Below are positions 9,588-21,475 of a DNA stretch of 64,000 bases, in pieces. Location of the stretch: positions 1,612,001 through 1,676,000 of the forward strand of contig OY756144.1 of NCBI GenBank assembly GCA_963576785.1. Reading direction: 5' to 3'. This DNA comes from Chlorophyllum brunneum (Eukaryota; Basidiomycota; Agaricomycetes; Agaricales; Agaricaceae). The position numbers were made by a program, and so were the translations under genes. Below the pieces are notes generated by a model. That model had not been told where the DNA came from and ran no database searches. It worked only from the letters and a program-made list of their open reading frames with translations. Positions within the stretch are counted from its first letter, which is position 1. The number at the start of each line of letters is the position of its first letter.

Positions 9588-11267
9588 ATGGTTTCAACGC
9601 TGCCTCACGCGGGGGGCCAGCCCAGCCACACTTCGGTCTTTGCTCGAGGAGGGACTTGGATTGATCCGATGGGAACAGCTTCCCACGGAGTTGCGGGCGT
9701 CATCCATCCCACACTGACATCTTCCACTCCTCACCTTCTACCGCCAGCCTCCTTCACCTGCCCTTCCTCTAGAAACCTCAGAATGCTTCATGGCACATCC
9801 CTGGAGGCCATCTTCCCATTCCAGCTCAACGATCACTCCCTTTCTCCTCCTAGCCCCCCACTAACCATACTTCTAGAATCCGACAACACGAATGATGCCC
9901 CCGCTTTACCCCCAACGCCATCACCAACCCCGATGGACCTTCTGCCAGCAGAGCTCCTCATCGAAATATTTGCTTATTGCTCCGTCATTGAGCCCCTAGC
10001 GCCCCTCTCCCTGCGTTCAGTGTCACCACGCTGGAGAGACATAATCGACACATCCCCCCTCGTCTGGCGCCATATCTCCCTTGACGATGAACATCGCTCA
10101 CTAACCTCACAACGCCGTCAGGCAGAACTGTGGGCAGAATCTTCCCATCCCCTCCCTTTCGACGTCGAGGTTAACGCGGCTAACCTCGACAACATGCTAC
10201 CGTTAATCTCCCCGCTCTTACCCTATATTGACCGATGGCGGTCATTCTCGCTGACTGGTCAAAGGGAGGAGGAGGTGGATATGACCGACATGACCCTCAA
10301 TTCCACTACATTCACCACTATCAACTTATCCATCTGTGACTGGGACGCAGAATACTTGGAGGAGGAGGACGTGAAGTCGATGTTCGTGCCAACCTATCCC
10401 TCATGGCCGTTCAGCTATATCATGAACGTCTGGTTATATAAACTTCCCTCTCCTCAGGTGCTGGCCCCTCTTCGTTTCACTTGTGTCTCTATTACCGAAG
10501 GGACCTTTGGAGGTGTTTTCGCTCAGCCACGTTCTGTCCTGGAGTTTTTGCAAGCCTGTCCAGAGCTAGAGTCTTTCTATTTCTCCGGCTGGCCCCACGA
10601 CGAAGACCTCTCCGGCGAAAAGCTCCCTGTCGTATCCCTCCCCAGACTACATACCCTGCACCTCAAGAGCACATGTTCCGCACGTGCTTACCTCTCCTCC
10701 CTTGACACACCCCAACTCCGAAACCTATTCCTCGCCCACTTGAACGTCGATTTCAAATTGCAAGGCGAGTACAACGAGCCTGGAGATAGCGAAGATGAGG
10801 CTGGGGATTACTCACAATCTCCATGGAGCGATCAGGCGACAGGGATGGGTTTACGGAAACTCATACATCGGTGTAAGCCCCCCATAAAAGTGTTGGAGAT
10901 GGATTTTAGCGACATGCGGACAAAAGACTTCCGCTATGTCTTTGACAGGCTTCCGGATCTAGAGGAATTCCGTATTGTCGCATCAGATATGTCTGATACC
11001 GTTGTTCGACTGTTCAAGCCGACTTTCCTCGAGGCTGGGTCGGTGGAATTACGGGCTCCTCGTCTGCGCCAGCTGAAGCTGTATAATTGTCAGAGGCTCA
11101 CCGGAAGCGCTATTGTCAGCGCTCTAGAATCGCGTGTCACGTATACGGATAAAAATACTCAGAGTGACACATTGAAGGAGGTTGCTATCGTTGGGTGTGA
11201 GGGGTTCACTGGAACGCACGAGGTAATACTGGAACGGACGCTGCACAACCGTTTACGCTCTGACTGA
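9588..11267 (+). CDS. F-box/leucine-rich protein
   Basis: One frame of up to 559 residues. A typical Agaricomycete F-box occurs at about residues 118-165 (LLPAELLIEIFAYC...LRSVSPRWRDIIDTSPLVWRHI). It is followed by a long leucine-rich-like region and a final segment that resembles a C-terminal repeat (LRQLKLYNCQRLTGSAIVSALE). Predicted to be an SCF ubiquitin-ligase adaptor. The start is uncertain: the first ATG is at 9588, but an internal ATG at 9783 (MLHGTSLEAIFPF) is also plausible, because the residues between them are low in complexity and unlike a conserved domain. It lies just beyond the eS19 gene, which another F-box gene flanks on the other side. Confidence 0.8.
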   Translation: MVSTLPHAGGQPSHTSVFARGGTWIDPMGTASHGVAGVIHPTLTSSTPHLLPPASFTCPSSRNLRMLHGTSLEAIFPFQLNDHSLSPPSPPLTILLESDNTNDAPALPPTPSPTPMDLLPAELLIEIFAYCSVIEPLAPLSLRSVSPRWRDIIDTSPLVWRHISLDDEHRSLTSQRRQAELWAESSHPLPFDVEVNAANLDNMLPLISPLLPYIDRWRSFSLTGQREEEVDMTDMTLNSTTFTTINLSICDWDAEYLEEEDVKSMFVPTYPSWPFSYIMNVWLYKLPSPQVLAPLRFTCVSITEGTFGGVFAQPRSVLEFLQACPELESFYFSGWPHDEDLSGEKLPVVSLPRLHTLHLKSTCSARAYLSSLDTPQLRNLFLAHLNVDFKLQGEYNEPGDSEDEAGDYSQSPWSDQATGMGLRKLIHRCKPPIKVLEMDFSDMRTKDFRYVFDRLPDLEEFRIVASDMSDTVVRLFKPTFLEAGSVELRAPRLRQLKLYNCQRLTGSAIVSALESRVTYTDKNTQSDTLKEVAIVGCEGFTGTHEVILERTLHNRLRSD

Positions 11268-11596
11268 CATCTGAAGCTGCTATCTGGTCGTGCTTGCGAA
11301 TATATCTCTAGTATATCCTCGATACGGACAGTTTCATATTTCCCTTGTTGTATTCCTATGTATTGGCATTTTGTAGTATTTAACACCACCAGCTCCTATT
11401 TTTTTTTTTGTTTCTGCTTCGTTTCTTCCGGTTAATCATTCTGTTAGACGGGGATACAAGCCGGTATGAGTTAGATGACCAAATTATGAGGGTTCTGGTA
11501 TGAGATCGCCAGGAACAAGAGTATATCTAAAGAAGCTCTGTGATACAACGTTAGTGCAAGCGGGGGTGACGGGTTGCTGGAGTGTCTGGTGCTGGT
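11268..11596. other. convergent 3' region between F-box gene and TIM9
   Basis: About 330 bases where the plus-strand F-box gene and minus-strand TIM9 gene end tail to tail. It holds a T-run near 11400-11410. No gene seen. Confidence 0.4.
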
Positions 11597-12031
11597 TCAT
11601 GATTGGTTTTGGGCGGTGTTCATTACCTCTGTTAATAGGGTTGTGAGATCTGTGCTCACGGTAGCGAGAATATTGACAGCTTACCAGCGTTATATTCTGC
11701 GAAACGCGCTCCTACACGTTCAGAGTGCTTGATGAACTTTTCAGTACAGTTCATAATGCACGTTTCCTAATACCACGTCAGAAAGCGAGATTCGTATGGA
11801 AGATAGGAATGGAGTTACCTCTTTCGAAGAGAGGGCTTTGCTTGTGAAATCATTGCAGCAAGTGTTGAAGCATTTCTCCGCGAGATTGGCGTACATGCGC
11901 AGGAAGTCTTGCATCTAACTCGTGTGTGAGGGACCCCAACCATCAAAGAAAATTTGTGAACGTACCTGCTTCTTCTCGATGATTTTGGTCATGTGTGCCT
12001 GTTCTGCGGCATTGAAGTTGGAGAAATCCAT
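11597..12031 (-). CDS. TIM9: mitochondrial intermembrane-space chaperone Tim9
   Basis: A small four-exon gene whose exons are too short to stand out as open frames: 11966-12031, 11819-11914, 11685-11766 and 11597-11628. Joined in frame they give about 91 residues starting [20 protein letters not shown]. The twin CX3C signature is present as CFNTC and CIMNC, separated by about 15 residues, and [12 protein letters not shown] follows as in Tim9. Tim9 forms a hexamer with Tim10 that escorts hydrophobic carrier proteins across the mitochondrial intermembrane space. Length and spacing match the family. The start is the ATG at 12031. It is divergent from the DAHP synthase gene, with about 335 bases between the two starts. 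Confidence 0.93.
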
Positions 12032-12366
12032 GGCTACAGAGAAGAAAATAAAAGTGGAGGCTGGGGGGTGGGGGTAATGTGCAAAGGGGCGCGTCTAAAC
12101 GGAGGGAGAAATTCGCGTCATGAGAGATCACGTGCTATCGTTTTCCCTTGCCTTAATTCATCGAGTCAGATTCATGGAATTAGATTATCCCCCGCTCTTC
12201 CTATACCTTTCCCTCTAAAAAGAATACATTCCCATTAGGGACCATTTCCCGAGTCACTTTTCTCCGTCATCAACGATATTCACCAACTTGACATCAAGTA
12301 TGGATATTAACCTACGAATCTTCGGGCTCTGGTTGACATTCCACCACCTTAGTGGTTGACCTGGCT
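12032..12366. promoter_or_regulatory. divergent promoter region between TIM9 and DAHP synthase
   Basis: About 335 bases separating the two oppositely oriented start codons. Both genes must draw their promoters from here. No specific binding site could be assigned by eye. Confidence 0.4.
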
Positions 12367-13748
<1,382 letters not shown>

Positions 13749-14959
13749 TCTCATCCGTTCTTAACTTATCTCCTCATCCAAAGTATGCCGATCTCGTTGG
13801 ATATATGTGTAATAGATGAATTGCTATTATCTCTGTCTCTTGTGTGCGTATTGATCACTTCGCCCGACGTTGGTCATTTCGACACATACATACTTCCCAA
13901 CACTGGGTCACCAAGCAACTGACAATTCACGCAGAGACCCGCCGTATGGTTTATACCGTGCAGTCAGATGCCTTGTTAAGACTTTGTGGTTCCACTAGCC
14001 GTTCTACTCAGCGTCGAGATGATCTCAAGGGCACACTAGTCGCTAAGACCCCTTCTGATTCCTATTCCCCCCTCACAACCTCACAATACCGTCCCATCCG
14101 GAAATTTAAGACCCGCTCACCACCCTTGAAATAGAAGGTTCTACTAATTCCGCCATACAGGACTCGCGGTTGGCTACTTAAGCTAAGGATATATTCTGGG
14201 ATTTTCCGGTTCCAATGCAAGCCGCAGAACGAGTACTCAGGACCCAGGACATGATGCCACACCATACATCATACAGGTTCACTCTGTCACAACAGGCAGT
14301 AATAGGCAGAAAGGGATGATGAACAAGGTAAGGAGCAACGGTCAATCTTGCTCGTTATCATAATTTATGCCTCCTTTAGATAACTGCCTTTTTAGGGATT
14401 ATACCCATACAACTTCAGATACGGCTCGGGTGCATGCCTACCAGGAATATCGGCACGCAAAACTTTGGGCTCGCCGCCGACCGGCATAATTAGAGCTCTG
14501 GAACATTTGAAGCAAGGATTAAATGGAATCAAAAAAGCAGTGGTACCAACCAAGTGGCCGAATGGTTTCGGGCTCAGACAGGTTTGCTTGGACCTGCCTC
14601 CCCAAAAACCACGCTTCTATCCCAGTAGGGACCTGTCCGAGGGGTAAGACCGCACTCCTTTCTTCAATAACTCAGTCTATAGTTTTGTGCCGAACAATCA
14701 CCCGAAGTCGAACGTCGTCGGGCATGTCTCAACTTACCCCGTACCCGCCCAAAAAGCTCGGTCAATTCAACGACCACTGGGAACTGCAACCCTGACGATG
14801 AGACCATCCACCAGTCACTATTCGGTAGCAACAACGCCAAAACCTGCACTGTGGCCGCCGGTGAGTAGCGACAACCTTTGCTTAGTAGAGACGGAATGAA
14901 TAAATCCTAAATTTGAAGTGGTCACATACAACGCGAATAAATTTATCAATTTCATTGTA
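13749..14959. other. about 1.2 kb with no assignable gene; two protein-like fragments
   Basis: No complete gene could be built here. On the minus strand, 14399-14490 reads MPVGGEPKVLRADIPG... to a stop, preceded in frame by FNPCFKCSRALI, and looks like the end of a protein. On the plus strand, about 14692-14873 reads a fragment with NCNPDDETIHQSLFGSNNAK and two further cysteines. Neither extends into a convincing model because stops interrupt each frame. They could be small unknown genes, a decayed gene, or chance. Confidence 0.3.
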
Positions 14960-15853
14960 TCAAAGCGATTCGATCTTCCCTGGAAAGAAGGCTGGCCCAC
15001 CCTTGTTGTCATCGTACCAAGGTTTGTCATGAGCTAAAAGTACTCTAACCCTCGGGATTTTCATTACTTCTCGAACGCGTTGGATCATCTCCTCGGCTAA
15101 TTCCTTGGACTGGTGCGCAGTATCGTGTAGGTGGCCAGGATGTCCGCACGCAATGGCAGATTTTCCAGTGACCAAGTTCCAGTGATGAGCGGTGTCCCCT
15201 GCAAGATAAATCCAAGCTCCGTCAGGACTTGTGCGTGCAAGGAGATTGATGTGACCGTAAAGATGCCCCGGGGCATCAATGATATAGAGACTTCCATCAC
15301 CGTAAAGGTCGTATGCGCGGGGAAAGGGTCCAAGCTGCTGCCAATGTATGTCATCGCCAAGAAATCGCGTCCTTTCGGTAGGTAAGACGTCGGCGGCAAA
15401 GAATGAATCGGGATTATGGGGCCAAAGCCCACCCTCAAAAAGTTTGGGGGTGTCTCCACCGACTATAAAGTCACTGCGGGCGAATGGGGGAGTGTAACCG
15501 CTGTGATCGAAATGGACATGGGATAGGCAGACGGTGTCTATGTCAAGGGGAGACAGACCGCCTTTTGCCAACGAGTCAACGACATCCTGTTGAACGTCAA
15601 CATTGTATATCTTCCGGATCCACTCGGCGGTCTTGGGCGGCGAATTTTCCCAGTCTTTGCGTATGCCGAGATCAAAAACAATCTTCACTTTACTGGCGGA
15701 GTGCTGAAGAAGAAAAGACAGGGATGGATTCCGAACAGGTTGGTCCAAAGTTGCGTTGTCAACGAACATTACATAATTTAGGAAAATATCTCCTCCTTCG
15801 AGAGCGGAAACAGTGAAGTAAGGCTGATTCTCTGTAGGCTCGGGCAACGCCAT
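14960..15853 (-). CDS. metallo-beta-lactamase-fold hydrolase, lactonase-like
   Basis: An intronless 297-residue protein. The zinc-binding HxHxDH motif is present as SHVHFDHSGYT near residue 112, a further metal ligand in GHLYGHINLLA, an Asp in LAGDTAHHW, and a late His in LLAHDKPWYDD. This order fits the glyoxalase II/N-acyl-homoserine-lactonase-like branch of the fold. The family hydrolyses esters, lactones or thioesters; the substrate here is unknown. No signal peptide is visible, so a cytosolic location is likely. It starts at 15853 and is divergent from the PLK4-like gene at 16326. Confidence 0.85.
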   Translation of the reverse strand: MALPEPTENQPYFTVSALEGGDIFLNYVMFVDNATLDQPVRNPSLSFLLQHSASKVKIVFDLGIRKDWENSPPKTAEWIRKIYNVDVQQDVVDSLAKGGLSPLDIDTVCLSHVHFDHSGYTPPFARSDFIVGGDTPKLFEGGLWPHNPDSFFAADVLPTERTRFLGDDIHWQQLGPFPRAYDLYGDGSLYIIDAPGHLYGHINLLARTSPDGAWIYLAGDTAHHWNLVTGKSAIACGHPGHLHDTAHQSKELAEEMIQRVREVMKIPRVRVLLAHDKPWYDDNKGGPAFFPGKIESL

Positions 15854-16325
15854 GTCAAAATGCTTGCTGCAGCAACTGTATTAGCGACGGCAAACACGGG
15901 ATTGAGAAAGGAACCCACTTGACTGTGAGTGAATGGGAAGCTTGCTTGTGGTACAGTGGAAACTCTCCGACGTATTTAACTGTGCCCACTTTCGAATGAC
16001 TGCGTGGGGGGTTATTGGATCAAGGGTCATAAGAACAACTTATGCTGATTCTCCTGAGAGACTTTGTCGGCGAAGGTGGGAACTGCGAACAATCGGTTAC
16101 GGCAGGCAAATACTCACAGAAGCGGACACTATGGGAAAGTTTTCCCATGAATAGGCCTGGAGCTTCCTGCAAGTAAACTTGCCTTCAATATGTCATAGAG
16201 CAAAGCAGTAATTCTGTCGGCATTACGTACAACACATCATTGCTAAACTTGGATCTGAAGTGCTCAACGAGTCTTGTCCCACCTCCCATGTTAATCTCGT
16301 CGGCTTAACACATCGTCTTCCCGCC
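15854..16325. promoter_or_regulatory. divergent region between the hydrolase and PLK4-like genes
   Basis: About 470 bases between two opposite starts. No clear regulatory motif or additional gene was seen. Confidence 0.3.
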
Positions 16326-18665
16326 ATGCCACCCTCTTCTGATCATGGCAGTCTAGAGGTATGTCTTGTTCAGTGTTATGCCCTTGGCGTTGACTTTGGA
16401 TTCCAGGACTATGATCTCATAGGGGAAATTGGCCGGGGAAACAGATCCACCGTTTACAAGGCGATTTGTGTACGAGGGAGACTTTCTTCCCGGTTATTGG
16501 CATTGAAGAAGGTAACCATATGTTTGTCTATTGCTTCACGACCATCAAGTTGAATGGTTCTTAAGGTTCCTCAGTCGTTCTCTACCGGCGACGCCCTAAG
16601 TACAGGATTCTCAAAACTGCAGCAAGATTTACATCATCCCAATGTCCTTGCATTGTATTCAGTTTTTTTCGAGTCTAATGTCCATATCCGAATCATGGAA
16701 TACTGCCCTACTGGGAATCTTGCCGAATACGTTGGGAACAGAGGCCTTCCAGAGAATGTTGTACTTCGTCTTTTGAGAGGTCTAGCAAAAGCCCTCGCCT
16801 ATCTTCGCGACCGCCAGATCATCCATCGAGCAATACATCCGGCACATATCTTCTTGGATGCAGACCGGGCTCCTGTACGTAGCACGCTCTTCAAGAACGA
16901 ACTGTTTTTCACTGACCCCGCAGAAGCTATCCCACTTTGATAATGCCATACAGTTGCCTTTCACGTACCCCCTCCTCGAGCCGGTGACGGATTATACGGC
17001 GCCGTCAGCAACATTTCTCGGCCGTATCTACCTATTTATTGCAGCTGATTCCAATAACAGGGAAATCATCGAGGGACAATTAGGGAGTTTTCCTGGGGAT
17101 ATCTGGTCCCTGGGTAGCGTGATATATTTCGTGTTCTCGGGACAATCGCCCAGTGTGAGTGTACAGTCAATATATTACAACGATAATGGTGAATAACCTG
17201 TTCATTGATGAAAGGCTATGATCCACACCGCCCTTCGTAGGATCAAGTGTAGTCCTCATCTCCGCAATACCCTCTCGAGTATGCTTGACTACGTTGGGTG
17301 TCCACTGCTGTCTTATGTGCTTCTCATCGTCTGAGTCTATTATGTAGCTACCGTCCAGTCGTTTATCAGCCGGTGCCCTAGCAGGACTTGAACCCCCCGA
17401 TCGCCACGCGGGCAACACCTCAGATCGAGCCACCCCTTTTCCCGATAATAGATCAGCAGTGAAGCAGGGAGCGTTACGACCTGTTCAGCATCTCCCGGTT
17501 TCGGTGGGGGTCCCTAAATTGAGGCGACTTTCCCTTGAGAACCTGGGACATGGTAAACGTAGACATTTGCTATCAGATGATCCTAGAGGCGATACCAAGG
17601 GTTTTCCATCAACAAGGCGCGTTGTATCTGAGCCTCTGCCCTTCAAAGGAGGGGTTGGATTTGGCGGTGCAGAACCTCCACAGGCGGAAGCTAGGAGTCC
17701 TAGTGCGTCATCAGATCGACCTGGCCGGACCAAGAAGCCACAATTCATTGACATATCCTGTCTCCGGCCCCAAACACACAAAACGAAGGATGGATGTGTG
17801 TCTATTCTTCGCAATATGCATATACTCGTCGATTGCCGTGGTTCTCCAACAGGAAAGTCGACTAATAACGTCATGGTCATAGATCCCGGGAAAGACCAGG
17901 TAAATTGTTGCGTGGTTGTATTCCATAACGCGATTGACGTTTTCACAGGTAAACATCTTCCGTGATTTGGTCTCACAGCAATCACTACGGCATGCTACTC
18001 CATCGGCCCGATATACTCGGGAAGGCCTACCAGCTGTTTTCTGGGACCAGTATCATGCAGCCTTTGTGGCGATTGAACAGATGAAGAAACGTACGCCAAA
18101 GGTAAAGTTACGATTTGATTCTTTTGAATCCTGCGCTGAGCAGGCCAAGCTTGTAATATACACAGGCGATGGGAAATACAGCTGCATGGGGAATGGTTCA
18201 CCTGCGGATGTTGAAGCTTCTTTTTGCCTGGCGACCAGCCGCACATCCGGACAAGAGGACGAAGACGAGACCACACTCCGCATTCGCTATTCCGAGGAAC
18301 AGGGCTTAGTTGAACTTAGGCGATACACTGGAGGAGCCGACGGCAAAGTCTGGATGAAGAAATGCATAACTTCTATATTCAACCCTAAGGACATACCCCA
18401 GACTGAATGGGCGACACTGGATAAGTTCGAGAAGGATGGCCTGGCTCACCTCATCAAGTTTTCGGAAACTTGCAAAATCCTCGACGACATGGATCTTATG
18501 ATGTGCGGTCTTGACTGTCAAGGTAAGCCTATGACCACACACGTGGAACTGAAAGATTACTCCTCGCCCATGGATACCATACCCCTCCTGATACCCCGGC
18601 GACCAAACAAACTCACTCTGAGCTTATCTCGGCACATTACTTCAAAACCTGAAACATCAAGATAA
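16326..18665 (+). CDS. PLK4/SAK-like protein with degenerate kinase domain and cryptic polo-box region
   Basis: Eight exons join in frame to about 655 residues: 16326-16358, 16407-16511, 16566-16874, 16924-17003, 17061-17154, 17215-17292, 17348-17899 and 17949-18665. Residues 12-250 form a kinase-like domain with a good glycine loop (IGRGNRSTVYKA) and lysine (LALKK), then HPNVLALYSVFFESN as in PLK4. The catalytic loop reads HRAIHPAH, so the HRD Asp, the Lys and the Asn are all replaced. DFG reads HFD. APE (TAPEII) and DIWSLG remain. Residues from about 373 resemble PLK4 cryptic polo boxes: THKTKDGCVSIL, then ARYTREGLPAVFWDQY and TPKVKLRF. No third polo box was recognised. PLK4 drives centriole duplication in animals. 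This copy looks like a pseudokinase; its role is unknown. Confidence 0.75.
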
Positions 18666-19185
18666 CAACTTCAACCACCCTTCCTGTAATCTCCAAGACG
18701 CCCCACTTACCATTTTCTCAACTCCGGCGACACACGAGTAATCCAAACCGTCCTGTGCTAGTACCTTTCCACGTTTGACTGTGACAATATAACTACATCT
18801 ATACCGGTGACATGTGGTGTGTCGGTTGACATTAGCTCCAGGGACGATGGTGATCATGATGGTCGGCGTGAAACGATAATAACACTCTGATAACCCACGG
18901 GCCTACAAGGGCAGGTCGTTCGTGGACTGCAGATTTAGAACCTGTTCACTCACCCGAAAGGTGGACAACTCCTTGACACCGAAAGTTATGTTGCGGTTTG
19001 TATGCATGAGAAACGAACAATTCTGATTTAGCCTCAAATGGAGGTGATGGCTTCAACAGAGGATGACCCTGTGCAGGAAATTAATTTGGACCCTGACATC
19101 CAGGTTCATATTACACTATCCTTTTCGTCCTCTAACGTCTTGTTACTTTCTTTCCTTCTGTATTCCTTGACCCGCATTTGTCAGT
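18666..19185. other. intergenic region, no gene assigned
   Basis: About 520 bases between the PLK4-like stop and the DUF6534-like gene. An upstream in-frame-looking ATG at 19038 opens a short frame but lacks family features. Nothing else was recognised. Confidence 0.35.
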
Positions 19186-21310
19186 ATGGCGAACGAGCCT
19201 GTCGCTTTGAGTCTCACAGAAGATGAGATGAAGAATACTCTTGGGGTGCTCTTTATTGGTGCGTAGTTGACTTGCATGTATTGTAGGTAGGCGCTGACAT
19301 GAGACGGGTTAGGCTACGTTCTTGCCTGTATGCTCTATGGGTTCAATTTCTTTCGTACGGATCATGCACCACGGAAGTCTCAATATTGGAATCATTGAGC
19401 TAATAATGAGCACAGAAACCTGGCGATACTCGTCACTGTACCCTTCGGATCCGATAACACTCAAAGGCTTTGTAAGTGCCCCTCGCGATTGTTAATCAGA
19501 ATACCACCTTGAACTTGGTGATTTTTTTTCAGGTCGCGACGGTATGGTACGTTGATTTCAGGTATTCCAATAGCTCCAGGAGCCGAGTATCCCATTTAGC
19601 TTGTTGGATCTTGGAACCGTCGCATTAGGTTGGTTCTCTGCCTACTGTTAGCATTCCTTTTTGCTGATCCTGTCCACCCTTTAGTTTCGCACGCGTAAGT
19701 TCTCCGATAGTGGGGCGAATATGGACTGAGTAGCTGTCCAGGTTGTATATCTATCTCATCCAAATGTTCCCGAAGACCATTGGTCTGGTCAATATCACAA
19801 CGTAGGAGCTAACTTTTAGTGGAAATTTATATGACAAACCTGACGGGGGCACATTCCTCAGAACGTTCAGTGTAAGTGCTGTATAATTCACATTTTACCC
19901 GAGATGAATATCTCACTGAGAAATCCAGGCAGAAATATTACTAGCGGTGAGATACATTAGGTGGATCATCCTTTACATCTAACAACAGATAGCTCTTTGG
20001 CACATTTCTTGTTCAGAGGTGAAGAAGCCTACAAATTCAATGTCGACGCCCCATGAATTAACACCTCACATAGTTATTATGTGCATCATTTATGGAGAGG
20101 TAAATTACTAGCAATCATTACTTCGGGATCAATTTATTAACGGATTAACCCAGTCCATAAGAAACCCTTAGTGGCGGTGTTCTTGGCGAGTGCTCCCGTG
20201 GTTACTCCTAGTTCAACCTGCTCACTTTATCCTAGGAAACCATTACCTCCGGTGCCCTTGGTGAGCGGCCAATCTTTGTGCCAAAGAGCCATCAGCTGAG
20301 TTAAATTTCTTTTCAAGCATTGGGGATAGGTGAGTTTGTTTGTTGCCTAACATCACCCCTGATTGGCTGATGGCAAGAACAGTTGACATGTATGGCGTCT
20401 CTTCCCAAGTTTCCAGAGACAAGGCTTGACACGTGTCTAGAGCTCAAAACCGTGATTTTCAAGCCTTAGGCCTTTTACCCAATCGACTCGAAATTGCTTC
20501 TCACCAGGCTCTCGTATTGTTTACGGGTTTGAGCCTAGCAATTACGCAGTGGCGCCTTCCTAAACAACGAGCAACAACCAATGATAGGTATACAGCGGTA
20601 GACGCTTAGATATGTGTGTGATTTTTCTGATGGTAAACTAGTGAAGAACGAGATTTGTGTGACAAATTCGTCCTATACTTCATCAGACGGTTTACGATGG
20701 CGAACGCGACGCAGCTCGGATACCTCATTGTTGTGAGTACTTTTCTGAAGACTTAGAGAAATATAACCCTTGAACAACAATTTCTATAGTTTGTCACCCT
20801 ACCTCAAACAGCCTACTGGCTACCGTTCCATCTCTGTAGCCAAAAGTGTATGTTTATCCCGGCAAGCCTGATTACCCTTGCTAATTCTCACATAGTATAT
20901 GTCAATGCCTTTTTGAATGAGTGAGTTTCCATGCGACAAGTCTCCCAGGTCATGGCAAATAATGTTTCCTCAGACTAAATAGCAGACCAGTCAGGCGAAG
21001 ACGCTGTAAGGGCGACAACAGTCACGGTGACTTAGACCCTTCTCGACCCTTCATGAACTCTGGCGTTAGAAATAACGACATCACTGTTAGCCGAGACTGC
21101 GAGGACAGCAAGGTCGCTCTCCAGGTCACAGAGACCTTTGGCGACTTGAGTGAGCAGGAAGTAAGCCAGACCAGCAATAAATGTAGCACCCCCTGCGTGC
21201 GGGCCGATATTTCGAGCAAATCAGTGAGCAAATCAAGTTGTCAGCAACAAACCTGCAAGCAGTACTCACTATACTGTCCGCCAGAAGACAGAGGACCGAT
21301 GTTGAACTAG
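19186..21310 (+). CDS. DUF6534-like multi-pass membrane protein, model unresolved, possibly broken
   Basis: Several short exons match the layout of the DUF6534-type membrane proteins common in Agaricomycetes. They are: a start MANEPVALSLTEDEMKNTLG at 19186, a helix with YVLACMLYGFNFFQ, the motif TWRYSSLYPSDPITLKGF at about 19415-19470, LLDLGTVAL and LYIYLIQMFPKTI near 19600-19780, and a C-terminal half with KFVLYFIRRF, FVTLPQTAYW and YVNAFL.LNSRPVRR near 20660-20990. A soluble tail could run to 21310. Between about 19790 and 20640 I could not join exons without in-frame stops. The gene may use many small introns or may be decaying. Family function is unknown. Confidence 0.4.
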
Positions 21311-21475
21311 TATGGGAAATATTACGTTCCGTATCTATTTATCCACTGCTATACTCGCCGTTTGTGCTATACTGGCTCTGCATTCTCCTCATCATCTTGT
21401 CAAAGGCCGATGGGATCAGATTCGTATATGAAGCAGTGTACAAAGGTTCCAAAAAGCCACAATAATGGTATTAAT

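Noticed and set aside
14540..14650. tRNA-Ser/Leu-like A-box (TGGCCGAATGG)
   Set aside because: No matching B-box or acceptor stem was found downstream.
17375..17445. tRNA-like sequence on the minus strand (A-box-like TGGCTCGATCTGAGG and B-box-like GGTTCAAGTCC)
   Set aside because: Acceptor and T stems do not pair well, the box spacing is too short, position 33 is not T, and the sequence is inside a coding exon of the PLK4-like gene whose frame is supported.
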